Shown in pieces: positions 1 through 9,467 of a stretch of 64,000 nucleotides of DNA. The stretch is from Terrirhizobium terrae (lineage in GTDB: Bacteria; Pseudomonadota; Alphaproteobacteria; Rhizobiales; Rhizobiaceae): contig NZ_CP104991.1 in assembly GCF_030323265.1 (NCBI RefSeq), positions 701,001 to 765,000 of the forward strand, written 5' to 3'. Made by a program: the position numbers and the translations under genes. Numbering within the stretch: position 1 is the stretch's first letter; each line of letters starts with the position of its first letter. The notes below the pieces were generated by a model. That model was not told the origin of the DNA. It did not search any database and saw only the letters and a program-made list of their open reading frames with translations.

Positions 1-633
1 CATGGCACGGAGCGCTACCTTCGCGAAAACCTGCCGCGTCCCTCGCAGGTCCGTGCGCGCATGCTCATGGGAAAGACAGTTGGCCTGATAGGCTTTGGCA
101 AAATTGGACAGGCCATCGCGGAGCGGCTGTCTGTATGGGGCGTGAGACTCGTCGCTTCGGTGCGCACGGCGCGATCGATGCCCGCCTACGTCACCTCCCA
201 GAGCTTTGATGAAGTGCTCGCAACAAGCGATGTCGTTATCATGGCGGCTGCACTCACTCCTGAATCACGGGGAATGCTGGATCTTGACGCGTTGCGCCGA
301 ATGAAACCGGACGTGGTGTTTGTCAACATCACGCGGGGCGGCATCATACCCGACGATACACTCGCCACGCTCGCCGCAGAGCGACCGGCTATGCGCCTTG
401 CCCTCGATGTGTTCGACCCGGAGCCGTTGAAAGAGGATAGTCCGCTACGCGACCTTCCGAACGCCATCCTCACCCGACACATGGTGGGACATACAGTCGA
501 GTCGCAGATGCGCCTGCGGGAGACATTTTGCGAGAACCTTCTCGCGGTGGCAGAGTGGCGGGTGCCTGAATACGTCGTCAATCCGTCTGTGATCGAAACG
601 TGGCTGGAAAAACAGGACTGCCCACAGCTCTAA
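1..633 (+). CDS. D-2-hydroxyacid dehydrogenase, NAD-binding and C-terminal part (5' end outside window)
   Basis: The reading frame is open from base 1, so the gene starts upstream of the window. The visible 210 residues begin just before the Rossmann NAD-binding motif GFGKIGQAIAE (about residue 31) and run through the VNITRGGI segment and the catalytic-type Glu/His stretch (DVFDPEPL, then LTRHMVGHT) that are typical of the D-isomer 2-hydroxyacid dehydrogenases (SerA/GyaR fold). The enzyme would reduce a 2-oxoacid or oxidise a D-2-hydroxyacid with NAD(P)H in the cytoplasm; substrate cannot be told. The stop is TAA at 631. The following genes are debris, so no operon context is available. Confidence 0.88.
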   Translation, partial: HGTERYLRENLPRPSQVRARMLMGKTVGLIGFGKIGQAIAERLSVWGVRLVASVRTARSMPAYVTSQSFDEVLATSDVVIMAAALTPESRGMLDLDALRRMKPDVVFVNITRGGIIPDDTLATLAAERPAMRLALDVFDPEPLKEDSPLRDLPNAILTRHMVGHTVESQMRLRETFCENLLAVAEWRVPEYVVNPSVIETWLEKQDCPQL

Positions 634-657
634 TTGCGTCCGAGCTTGTATCACTCA

Positions 658-866
658 TCAGTGCATCGTCATCCATTCGCGGGCGGCGCGTAGTGCAGCG
701 GCGAGTTCGGCCTTGCTTATCGTTTGGGCAGGGTCACCGCGCAGTGCTGCAGCTCGGTCGGAGCCCTTGATGGCGGCGATGTTCAGCCACTTGTGGGCGG
801 CGATGAATCAACGGCGCAGCCGCGACCGGTCGCATACATGAGCCCCATTTTGAAGAAGACGTCGGC
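658..866 (-). pseudogene. Sel1-repeat protein remnant (C-terminal end, frameshifted)
   Basis: Read on the minus strand, the segment gives FFKMGLMYATGRGCAVD and then, in a shifted frame, AAHKWLNIAAIKGSDRAAAL continuing to REWMTMH and a stop. MYATGRG...AAHKWLNIAA is the Sel1/TPR-like repeat signature of small rhizobial Sel1 proteins. A frameshift lies near 815 and everything upstream of the repeat is missing; the break at about 867 coincides with the transposase remnant on the other strand, suggesting an old insertion. Family match is from memory of the motif, not a search. Confidence 0.62.
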
Positions 867-867
867 G

Positions 868-1104
868 TGACTGTCGCCGCCCACTCGAAGGGATCAGGCC
901 GGTCATCCCGCCGAAGACAAAGCCCCGCCCGTCTGCGACTTGAGAACCTACAAGGACCGAAACCGCATCGAGCGGATGTTGAATCGGATCAAGCAGTTCC
1001 GTCGTATTGCTACCCGATACGACAAGACCCGAAAATCTCTCGATGGCTTCCTCGCCCTGGTCGCCTCAAAAATATGGTTGCCATACTTTGTCAACAGGAC
1101 CTAG
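868..1104 (+). pseudogene. IS5-type transposase C-terminal remnant
   Basis: Frame 1 from 871 encodes a tail containing RIERMLNRIKQFRRIATRY followed by DKTRKSLDGFLALVASKIWL and stop TAG at 1102. This is the conserved C-terminal block of DDE transposases of the IS5 group (the essential Glu lies in RIERM). There is no start codon, no N-terminal two thirds and no recognisable inverted repeat, so the element is dead. It abuts the Sel1 remnant and probably marks the insertion that broke it. Confidence 0.7.
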
Positions 1105-1302
1105 CCTCTCGTGCTTCGTTAGCACAGCTTCGAAGAATGCGCGGCGTCTGTAAGTCTCAATGCTGTTCTCCATAGCACGGCGGATAGCTCGGGTGTGGCA
1201 GGATAGAACTACGCCTCAAGGCGTACATCGACATTCGCGGGCTTGTGTGGCTCAATGACCGCGAGCCTTGTGGTGTCCGCTCAAACCTCCCAACCTCCTA
1301 TG

Positions 1303-1336
1303 CCCCTCCGTATTTCTCTATGGAGGGGATCTTTTT
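1303..1336 (+). terminator. Possible intrinsic terminator
   Basis: A CCCCTCC / GGAGGGG stem (1303-1309 with 1322-1328, loop 12) is followed by a CTTTTT run. It would end transcription coming from the degraded region on the left. Between 1105 and 1409 I see nothing else. Confidence 0.45.
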
Positions 1337-1409
1337 ATATATCCGTTGCCTACTCTTTATGAGCGAAAGTCATTATTTGACGGTTTTGAAATTCGGCTGG
1401 GACTAGGCA

Positions 1410-1640
1410 ATGAAGCTTACTGAGAGCGAGAAGAATGATATAATCCGGGCGGGCACGAGAGCGGCGCTGAATGGCGTTGGAGCATTCACCTGTCCACATA
1501 TTGATGACGATCTCCGCTTTGATGCTTGGATATCGGGCTATGAACTGGGTGAGCTTCGTTTAGCGTCCGCAAGAAGGCGGAATGATCCGGTGGAGGAAGC
1601 TGAAGGGTTCTGGGCTGAGGTTCGCCGAATTGAACGATAG
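1410..1640 (+). CDS. Small Rmf/CrpP-like protein
   Basis: A 76-residue protein. The central pattern IIRAGTRAALNG...CPHIDDDLRFDAWISGYELG resembles the ribosome modulation factor (Rmf)/CrpP domain, whose hallmark is A-(F/Y)xxG-xxA-xxxG...NP(Y/F)...xxxWxxGY. Rmf proteins bind 70S ribosomes and promote hibernation in stationary phase; that this one does so is inference. It resembles the tandem-domain protein encoded at 2013. No strong Shine-Dalgarno sequence is seen and no stress promoter was found upstream. It might instead be a divergent relative with another role. Confidence 0.55.
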   Translation: MKLTESEKNDIIRAGTRAALNGVGAFTCPHIDDDLRFDAWISGYELGELRLASARRRNDPVEEAEGFWAEVRRIER

Positions 1641-1960
1641 GAGGTGCTAACCCGGATTACAGTATTGAGCATCCTCTTCCACACAAGGCTCAGTCCGTAA
1701 TCCGTCCCGGTAGCGATCTTGCCAGTAAATCGTTCTTAGCGATGCCGCTACTCGACGGCATCGCGATCGACCGATCGAATGCCTTTCTCGGCTGGTTTGA
1801 TAACGCAGGCTATGAAGCGTTCAGGAAATTCTTGCTCTTGATCCTTTGGCTTCATAGGTCTCTGAAACACCGCATGACCAGGCAGGCGGCAGCTAGCAAC
1901 CTAGTCTTTGGGAAAATGCGGGTTTGACGTTCAGGCGCTTTAGATTCTCGCGCTCGGTAA
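1641..1960. other. Gene-poor interval
   Basis: No convincing gene. A 61-codon open frame at 1742-1927 has no ribosome binding site and no recognisable motif. The interval ends at the stress-type promoter at 1961. Confidence 0.4.
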
Positions 1961-1985
1961 GGAACCAAACTCACAACCGTAAGTT
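1961..1985 (+). promoter_or_regulatory. EcfG-type general stress promoter
   Basis: GGAAC at 1961, 16-base spacer, AGTT at 1982. The ATG at 1986 lies directly on the -10 element and cannot be a start if this promoter is used, which favours the ATG at 2013 for the next gene. Confidence 0.6.
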
Positions 1986-2012
1986 ATGAGGCTCGCTGAC
2001 CAGGGGCTTCGC

Positions 2013-2318
2013 ATGATCATCGATGATGACGAGTGGTATTCTTATGCATTTGAGCAAGGACGCCGCGCAGCTCGCGTAGGCTTACCGATCACAGCCAATC
2101 CCCATCTCGACAGCCAACCCCTTGCCGTTGCGGCTTGGACGGATGGTTTCAGATCAATAGACACCAGCCGTCTTTCTTCTGATCATCGATTTCGCATCTA
2201 TGAAGAAGGGCGAATAGCTGGCGAGCGTGGAGAGCCCGCTTCGGTTAGCCCATACCTTGATGATGATGATCCAGAGCCGTTGGAGCTTTGGTTGCTTGGT
2301 TATGCTCCCCATGTGTAG
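2013..2318 (+). CDS. Tandem Rmf/CrpP-like protein
   Basis: A 101-residue protein if started at ATG 2013, preceded by AGGGG. It holds two copies of the Rmf/CrpP-like motif: about residues 7-46 (YAFEQGRRAARVG, NPHLDSQP, AWTDGF) and about 58-98 (YEEGRIAGERG, SPYLDDDDPEP, LWLLGY). Rmf-family proteins of gamma-proteobacteria have one such unit and dimerise ribosomes; a duplicated unit in one chain is unusual. The stress promoter at 1961 implies induction in the general stress response. A decayed copy sits at about 11285-11462. Ribosome binding is inferred from motif only. Confidence 0.6.
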   Translation: MIIDDDEWYSYAFEQGRRAARVGLPITANPHLDSQPLAVAAWTDGFRSIDTSRLSSDHRFRIYEEGRIAGERGEPASVSPYLDDDDPEPLELWLLGYAPHV

Positions 2319-2932
2319 CAATACAATCAGCAAAACAAAAAGGGGCCGCACGAATGGGAACCCCTCTGGCGACGATGGAGGCTGCGGAACACTCTTCTCT
2401 CCAGGAAATGCTTGATTCCGGGTCGTAAAGCGGAAATGATTTAAAGCGTTCGATCATCTCCTTTAGGCGCTCAACGTGTGCTACCGTAGCTGTGAAATAG
2501 CCACGATCAGTAGCACGATGCGATCGCGACCTGCACATCAACCGCGTGAGAAGCCGGTTGGATGTTCCTCTGAGGTGGCTGAAGAAGGACAAGCCCGACG
2601 TCGGCTAAGTCGGGAGCTCTCCTCTTAAAGAGATCGAGCGTGCCGGATTGGCGCGGTCTGGCAGGGACAGAAATTAGGGAACGGGGTCGCGATCCTCGCC
2701 TGTGGACACCGAGCCGCTTATCACGTGCAAGGGCCTGCCGGACGATCCGAACAACAGTCACTCCCATTATAGCGAGCTGCGCTCGATGGCATCCTGCTTG
2801 GAAGCTACTATCTGCCAAATGGAAATCCTGCACCCGGGCGGTGCTCGACGCCATCGAATTCCGGCGCGTCCTGTAATGCCGGGCCAGAGGATCCCTCGCG
2901 ATCTGCTAGGAAGAGTTTTGCTGATTGTTTCC
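2319..2932. other. Interval without a recognisable gene
   Basis: Several overlapping open frames exist on both strands but none has a recognisable motif. The best is a minus-strand frame of up to 115 codons ending at 2245, with a plausible segment HVERLKEMIERFKSFPLYDPE; it overlaps the 3' end of the Rmf-like gene on the other strand and I do not call it. Confidence 0.3.
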
Positions 2933-5900
2933 CTAAAGAAATCCCTCGAAGAATGCGAGACGCTTTTCGCCCGTCGCTGTCGATTGCTCGACAACAATAC
3001 GGTCCTCGCGCGGATGCGCGCCCATTTTCTTGGACAAGGTAGCGATAACTTTTGCCGAGGTTCCCGAGGTAAAGGTGATCGCAAGTGCCTTGGGGCCTGC
3101 ATCCACTCTTGAAATGCCGCGACGGCCTGCAGCAATCTGGAGTCGGTGCAGGCGCAACAGTATCGAGGCATCTTCGGGAAGTTCGCCGAACCTATCGTCA
3201 AACTCCTCCTCAAGGCCGTCAACTTCCGTTACGGACGTCGCGCGCAGCAACCTTGCATGAAGATTAAGCCGGACTGCGGCATCCGAAACGTAGTCCTCAG
3301 GAATAGAACCAGTTGCGCCGACATTGACGACGGCGCGGGTGAAATTCTTGGCCGTTTCTTTGCGGATACGACTTAATGCCTTCCCAAGCAGGTTCTGGTA
3401 CAGGCCAATTCCAATTGCTCTCACGTGCCCGCTCTGATTATCACCAACGACGTCGCCTCCACCGCGTAGGTCAAGATCACGCATGCTTATGGCGAGCCCA
3501 GACCCTAAACGATCCTGCTCGACCAAGGTCGACAGCCGAGCATGTGCTGCTTCGCGCGACTCGTTGTCGTCCCCGGTCAGGAAATACGCGAAACCCTGGG
3601 CTCTCCCTCTCCCGACGCGTCCTCGCAACTGATGAAGCTGAGACAGCCCAAATAGGTCAGCGCGCCAAATAAAAATTGTATTTGCGCGCGGGACATCGAT
3701 GCCGTTTTCGATGATGTTCGTTGAAAGCAAAATGTCGCCACGCCCATCTGAAAAGCCGACAATCGCCTCGTCCATCTCCGCTGTGGGCATCTTGCCGTGC
3801 GCAATTTGAAATTTCAATTCCGGAACAAGTCTCGAAAAGATCGCCTCGATTTCATCTATGTCCTCGATGCGCGGGACCACAAGAAAACTTTGACCGCCTC
3901 TGCGAAACTCTCTCATCAACGCCGACCGCATAGCTGCTCGATCGAAGGTCGAAAGGAATGTCCGGACCGGTCGACGTTTGGACGGTGCTGTACGCAAGAC
4001 ATTGACGTCCTGGATACCGACCATTGCGGACTGCAGCGTGCGGGGAATGGGCGTCGCCGACATGGTCAACGTATGGAGCGAGGATGCTAAGGCACTCATC
4101 GCTCGCTTGTCCCTAAGACCGAACCGGTGTTCTTCGTCAACGATCAAAAGCCCAAGGCGAGCAAAGGTGACGTCCTTTGCCAAAATCGCCTGTGTCGCAA
4201 CGACAATGCCGATCTCTCCATCGGCAAGTCCGGCTTTCACCCGTTTCGCCTCACTTAAACTGACGAGACGGGAGAGCATCGCTACGGCAACACCAGTTTC
4301 CGCGAAACGCCGTTCGAATGTCATAAAATGCTGCCGCGCGAGTACGGTGGTTGGCGCGATGATAACGACCTGGCCGCCAGCGTGTGCTACGGCTGCAGCG
4401 GCCCGCAACGCGATTTCCGTTTTGCCGAAGCCGACGTCGCCGCAGATGAGCCTGTTCATCACTTTACCGGAAGCGAGATCGGACAGGACAGCCTTTGTCG
4501 CCCTCGTCTGGTCGACCGTCTCGATATAGGGGAAGCGGCGCACGAACTGCGCATAGGCCGACCGAGGCGGGACGAAGGTCTCGGCGCGTGCCGTATGCCG
4601 ACCCTTCGCGGCTTTCAGGAGATGGCGTGCAGCAGAGCCAATATCCTTTGCGATCTGGGCCTTTTTCTTGTCCCAGGCATCCGTATGAAGGCGATCCAGC
4701 TTTACTGCGTCCGGATCGGATCCATACCGCCAGAGTTTGCCGAACTCCTCGGTCGGCAACAGAAGAGACGCGCCGTTATAGTATTCAAGCCGGGCCGCGT
4801 CCCGTACAGACGCTTCGATGTCGATCTGTTCAAGACCAGCCAGCAGTCCGACCCCATGATCTTCGTGAACAACCACATCCCCGATCCGCAACTCTGGTTC
4901 GGCCAGTATCGGCGCATCCACAACGGAGGCCGTCGTGTCGTTTCCGGCTGCGACAAGGATGATGTCCTGAATATTGTCGACAAAGCCATCCTCTAAATCG
5001 CCTTCAAGCTTTAGAAAAGATCCCGATCTCGCCCTGAGGATATTCTCCCATCCGGCTACGACCGAAAAGTTCTGCCCTGCCGCCTTCACGATCCGCCGGC
5101 AAAGCGCCTCTAGTGGGCGACCGCGTCCGGCAACCACGACCTTGCGGCCGTTCTGCATGCCCTCCGCGCAGAGTTCCGCGAGTTTCCTGCGCAGGTCATC
5201 GGAATTTGCCCCTAAGATCGCGTCGCCGCCGGACAGATCCAGGTTCACTTGCGACAGGGTCTGGAGCTCCCCGATCCACTCCACACGTTCGAGATAGATA
5301 GAACGACGAGCTGGATGCTCCACACGGCCGATTTTTTCCTGCGTCCGACGGGCATCGGCGATGAGGTCAAGATATTCTTCGACACGTTCTTCCCACCCCG
5401 GCTCGAAAACGATGGGGCACTGCCCAATGATCTCAAAAACTGACGGCATCACCTCGTAGAGGCGCAGAAGAGACCGCTCAATGCGGTCCGCCGGAGTGTC
5501 ATCTTCCGCTCTACTGTCAGTAGGGATCGCCTCCGACGCAGGACCAAAGACGATCGATTCAAGAATTGCGTCTGTCCTTTGCGTCTCCGCGTTATACGAT
5601 CTGATTTCAGTGACAGAACCGTCCTGCGAGAGAACGATCCGCATCGGAAACGCCCCTCCAGCGGGAAAAATGTCGATAACTTCGTCACGGATGGCGAGTT
5701 CGCCCGGTTCATCAGCAACGCCTTCAAGGGCGTAACCCGTCGAGCGCACGAACATCTCGAACGCTGCCCGGTTGAACTGCTCGCCGACCTTAAGTTCGTA
5801 GCGGCTGCTTTTGATGACTGGCAAGGGAGGGACACGCTGCAGTGCTGCGTCTAGCGACGTGATCAGCAATCTAGGCCGATCGGAGCTGGCGCTCCATACC

Positions 5901-6142
5901 CTCAAAGCATCCATTCGCCTTCCCATGCACTGCCTCGACGGAGGAACACGATCGTAAGGCAGGCAATCCCATGGCGGCAGGTAAACCACATCGATAGCGG
6001 GACACAGGCACCGGACCGATTTCATGAGGCGTTCAGCAGAGCTCTCGCTGAGAGCGACGTAGCAGAGCGATGTGCCGACGCGTTTGAGCCAATCATCGAT
6101 ACGTGTCGCAATGAAGGGAGCTGGCTGCCTGATAACCGGCAT
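2933..6142 (-). CDS. Mfd-type transcription-repair coupling helicase (paralogue)
   Basis: A 1069-residue protein from ATG 6142 (MPVIRQPAP); the frame extends to 6322, but the stress promoter at 6247-6271 lies inside that extension, so the later start is preferred. Domains: N-terminal UvrB-like region with DVVYLPPWDCLPYDR; CarD-like RNA polymerase interaction domain about 420-480 (GDVVVHEDHGVG); superfamily 2 helicase core with Walker A GDVGFGKTE (about 568), DEEH (about 670), SATPIPRT (about 695) and QLHQLRGRVGRG (motif VI); C-terminal TRCF domain. Mfd displaces stalled RNA polymerase and recruits UvrA. It is somewhat shorter than housekeeping Mfd and is probably an accessory copy induced by stress. 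Its neighbours on both sides are degraded, so it stands alone. Confidence 0.88.
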   Translation of the reverse strand: MPVIRQPAPFIATRIDDWLKRVGTSLCYVALSESSAERLMKSVRCLCPAIDVVYLPPWDCLPYDRVPPSRQCMGRRMDALRVWSASSDRPRLLITSLDAALQRVPPLPVIKSSRYELKVGEQFNRAAFEMFVRSTGYALEGVADEPGELAIRDEVIDIFPAGGAFPMRIVLSQDGSVTEIRSYNAETQRTDAILESIVFGPASEAIPTDSRAEDDTPADRIERSLLRLYEVMPSVFEIIGQCPIVFEPGWEERVEEYLDLIADARRTQEKIGRVEHPARRSIYLERVEWIGELQTLSQVNLDLSGGDAILGANSDDLRRKLAELCAEGMQNGRKVVVAGRGRPLEALCRRIVKAAGQNFSVVAGWENILRARSGSFLKLEGDLEDGFVDNIQDIILVAAGNDTTASVVDAPILAEPELRIGDVVVHEDHGVGLLAGLEQIDIEASVRDAARLEYYNGASLLLPTEEFGKLWRYGSDPDAVKLDRLHTDAWDKKKAQIAKDIGSAARHLLKAAKGRHTARAETFVPPRSAYAQFVRRFPYIETVDQTRATKAVLSDLASGKVMNRLICGDVGFGKTEIALRAAAAVAHAGGQVVIIAPTTVLARQHFMTFERRFAETGVAVAMLSRLVSLSEAKRVKAGLADGEIGIVVATQAILAKDVTFARLGLLIVDEEHRFGLRDKRAMSALASSLHTLTMSATPIPRTLQSAMVGIQDVNVLRTAPSKRRPVRTFLSTFDRAAMRSALMREFRRGGQSFLVVPRIEDIDEIEAIFSRLVPELKFQIAHGKMPTAEMDEAIVGFSDGRGDILLSTNIIENGIDVPRANTIFIWRADLFGLSQLHQLRGRVGRGRAQGFAYFLTGDDNESREAAHARLSTLVEQDRLGSGLAISMRDLDLRGGGDVVGDNQSGHVRAIGIGLYQNLLGKALSRIRKETAKNFTRAVVNVGATGSIPEDYVSDAAVRLNLHARLLRATSVTEVDGLEEEFDDRFGELPEDASILLRLHRLQIAAGRRGISRVDAGPKALAITFTSGTSAKVIATLSKKMGAHPREDRIVVEQSTATGEKRLAFFEGFL

Positions 6143-6246
6143 TTCGGAACTGCGAGATGATGGCTGTGTAAGGTTTTGAACTTCGTAGTCTATGACGCGC
6201 AACTGAGGACCCCGCCTGGTGGCACGGCGACTTGCCGTCTTGCGCA

Positions 6247-6271
6247 AACAAAGAACGCGAGCGCTTGTTCC
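6247..6271 (-). promoter_or_regulatory. EcfG-type general stress promoter for the Mfd-like gene
   Basis: On the minus strand GGAAC (6271-6267), 16-base spacer, TGTT (6250-6247). It lies 105 bases upstream of ATG 6142. Confidence 0.55.
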
Positions 6272-6363
6272 GCTCGCGTTCGAAAGTCGCCTTGGACAAG
6301 CTATTCGAATTACCAAGGTCACGAGCCTACTTAAAAGTGACCGTATTACCCTGGGATTGAGGC

Positions 6364-6800
6364 GCTTCTCAGTCGGTTACGACACCTACGATCTGTTCGA
6401 CCTTGGTGAATTCGAGCAGAAAAGAACGGTCGCGACCAAGTATGGTGTGATCCACGATGTTGTATTCAATCACAAGTTGGGGGCCGACGAAGAAGAGACC
6501 GTCTATGTCAGGCGCGTCAAACCCGATGATCGCAATCAGATCGAAGACGAGTTGTTCGAAGCGCTCGCCTATACACGCTTCACCTTTCCGGGCCGTGGGG
6601 ATACCCATTCAAGATTCATCTGGGACCGGAAATGCTTCAGCGGCGTCGATGTGATCGAAAACCCTGATGAAAGCGGCGTTTTCCGGCTCATCAACGAGTA
6701 TGGCGAAGGCGAATGGAACGCCGAGGTCGACGATGAACTCGGCAACTTCGACTACTTGACGGGCGCTGATGTCGAGTTCCGCAACACGGACGAGCCTACG
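6364..6800 (+). pseudogene. GH13 alpha-amylase remnant (internal fragment)
   Basis: The frame encodes [17 protein letters not shown] then TVATKYG joined to [39 protein letters not shown] and [15 protein letters not shown] text (here [12 protein letters not shown]). These follow, in order, the conserved blocks of cytoplasmic GH13 alpha-amylases (AmyA/AmyS group), including the calcium and substrate loop VVFNHK. About 20 residues between TKYG and the VFNHK strand are missing, and both the N-terminus and the catalytic Asp/Glu half are gone. The frame then runs on to 6875 in unrelated sequence. The neighbour is a 4-alpha-glucanotransferase, so this was probably a glycogen or maltodextrin locus. 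Confidence 0.7.
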
Positions 6801-6901
6801 CCTTATAACAGGGCAGACCGCGAATGGTGCGCTCCAGGCGGTGCTCCGGAAACGAATGGCTCGGACGGGGGTTAGTATGCCGAACCTATTGGACACTCGC
6901 C

Positions 6902-9122
6902 ATGACGCAGATCCGAACAAACACGCCAATTCCTGATCGAACCGTAATTGACCAACTGGCCAAGGCGCACGGGATAGACCCGATCTCGTCCAACCCCAGA
7001 CGGGGCAGACGTAGCGGTCTCGCAGGAGACCTTGGCGAAACTTCTGCATGCCCTGAATGTGGACCTTTCCAGTGAGACCTTATCAAGGCTCGAAGCACCA
7101 GAGCCGCAATTGCATGTCTCGGAAGATCCGAGCGTCTGCTTCCTTCCGGAATTCCTGTCTAGCGAACGAGTATGGGGCATCAGTCTCCAACTCTATGAGT
7201 TGCGTTCAGCGAGGAACTGGGGGATCGGCGATTTCGACGATCTTCGAGTAATGATCGATTTGGTTGCATCGATCGGTGGAGATTTCATTGGATTAAACCC
7301 GCTCCACGCACCCTTTCTTGCAGATGCCGGACGCTGCAGCCCCTACGAGCCGTCCAGCCGGCTGTTCCTCAACCCGCTTTATATTGCGGTCGATACGTTG
7401 CCGGGCTTCCAGTTCGATCCGGATCTGCAGCAGGAAATCGCCGCCCTGCGTAACGGCGATCTGGTTGCCTATGACGCGGTCGCGTCAATTAAGCTTGCGG
7501 CCCTGCGTTCAATATGGGAGCGCTCGGTGCGCGATGACAGCGGCGACGGCGATTTGGCCGAGTTTCGATCCTTCGTCCTCGACGGCGGCGAGCCGCTCAA
7601 ACGTCACGCAGTTTTCGAAGCTCTGTCGGCGCATATGGTGCAGAGCGGGTACCCGGCCGGCTGGCAGGCATGGCCAGACGAATTTCGGGATCCCGGATCA
7701 ACGGCGGTTCGTTCCTTCGCAAAGGAACATGACGACGACGTTCGATTTCATATCTGGCTGCAGTGGATCACTCATCGCCAGCTTCAGGACGCGGGCACTC
7801 ATGCCCGCGCCGCGGGCCTGCGGATCGGTCTGTACCTCGATCTCGCAGTGGGCGAGGCGCTCGACGGGTCGGCAACGTGGAGTGAGCGCGGCGTTTATCT
7901 CACTGACGCGACGATTGGCAGCCCACCAGATCCGTTTGCTCCAAGTGGACAGGACTGGCATCTCGCGGGTTTTCAACCTTCGCGGATCGCGGCTGGTGAA
8001 AACTCCCCATTCAAACGGATGGTCACCGCTGCCATGCGATATGCCGGCGCTATCCGGATCGACCACGCCGCGGCGCTCCGTCGGCTGTTCTTGGTTCCGA
8101 TCGACGGCACGCCAGCCGAAGGCGGTTATGTCCGGTATCCGCAGGAAGATTTAATCAGGATCCTTGCAGAAACGTCTGCGCGACATCGGTGCCTCGTCAT
8201 CGGCGAAGATCTCGGCTTGCTGCCCGATGGACTTCAAGATGATCTAACGGCAGCAAAGATCCTATCCTATCGGATTCTCTCCTACGAGCGCGATGACATC
8301 GGCTTCAAGCCGGCCACTGACTATCCGGTACTAGCACTTGCCTGCATCTCGACGCATGATCATCAGACGTTGGCCGGCTGGTGGCGGGGTGCTGATATCG
8401 CCCTGAGGGCCGAGCACGGCATTGTTTCACCGGACTTGACAGAACAGCATGATGCCGAGCGCCGTGACGAGAGGCGGCAATTGGTCAAGGCCGTGGGATG
8501 CGTACGTGCTTATAATACCGAAGGAAACGCAGCCGAGGCGGCCTTACATGATCTGACCGTCAAGGCGCATCGGTTTATCGCTCGGACTCCAAGTAAGCTT
8601 GTTGCTGTCCGTCTGGCTGATCTGAGCGACGAAAAGCGGCCGACCAACGTCCCAGGCACGAGTAGCAGCGGCTACCCCAACTGGCGGCCAAAGCTTTCAG
8701 TGACGATAGAGAGCCTGCCCGGGTTGCCTTTGCTCGCTGCGATAGCTTCTGTGGTGAACGAAGGCAGAAAGCTCCGTCTAGAAAGCCCTGATACCGCGCG
8801 AAGGCTCCATGCCTTCGAAGAACAATGCGAAGAAAACAACACGACCGATGCCCAACGGCTCGATGCGGTTGTCGAGAAATATGCCGCGAAAATGCCACGC
8901 CCTCTCGGGCGTCTTATCCGATGGATGCGAAAACCGGACCTGCGATGGGTCCGCATGATAGCGGGCACGCTGTTTGTCTTGTGCGGGTTCATCGGGTTTC
9001 TTCCCATCCTTGGTTTCTGGATGGCACCGCTTGGTTTGATTGTCCTCGCGCAGGATAGTAGATGGCTACAGCGTCCGACGCTCAAGGTCGTCACGTGGCT
9101 CGAGAGAAGATTGGGCGCATAG
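6902..9122 (+). CDS. malQ: 4-alpha-glucanotransferase (MalQ) with a frameshift near residue 30 and a C-terminal membrane extension
   Basis: ATG 6902 opens MTQIRTNTPIPDRTVIDQLA, a normal MalQ beginning, but the frame is lost at the CCCC run 6994-6997; removing one C restores DGADVAVSQETLAKLLHALN and the rest. The main frame (from 6978) has GH77 landmarks: NPLHAPF...SPYEPSSR, GIRIDHAAALRRLF-like text (here AIRIDHAA), VIGEDLG and STHDHQTLAGWW. MalQ transfers maltodextrin chains (amylomaltase). The last 100 residues are extra: a hydrophobic tail with FLPILGFWMAPLGLIVLAQD, which I know as a separate small membrane protein in alphaproteobacteria. The alpha-amylase remnant lies directly upstream. 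Confidence 0.82.
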
Positions 9123-9174
9123 GACCATGGATCTAAAGTTCGGCGTTGCCGATAAACAGAAAGGTTAAGGGACG

Positions 9175-9467
9175 TCATGATTCTGCGATCTCCTGCGGGA
9201 AGATCTTTGGGATTGAAACGGCTCCTTCCACGCCGCCAAGCTCTTTGATCACCGCAAGCCACTGCTGCTGATGCATCGTGGCGCGAGCAATCAGAAAGTG
9301 CGGCATATCCTTCATGCCTTGATCATGTGCTGCGTTGAAAAGTCGGACAGCGAGGACACGTCGGTGCTTTCGGCTGGCGACGTTGCGGTACATGTCTGCT
9401 GCAAGATTTCCGCTTGTGTAGGTAGTCGAAGGGAACACCATCAGTATTGGCTGGAAATGTTGCCATC
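9175..9467 (-). pseudogene. Manganese catalase remnant (C-terminal end)
   Basis: Minus-strand text includes ANTDGVPFDY, then in another frame SGNLAADMYRNVAS, DQGMKDMPHFLIARATMHQQ, WLAVIKELGGVEG and FPQE before the stop at 9175. This is the C-terminal part of non-haem Mn-catalases, with the metal-site His in ARxTMHQ. A frameshift lies near 9430 and the N-terminal two thirds are missing. It is joined to a truncated hydrolase at about 9467. Confidence 0.72.

Noticed and set aside
1742..1927. 61-codon plus-strand frame
   Set aside because: No ribosome binding site and no protein-like motif.
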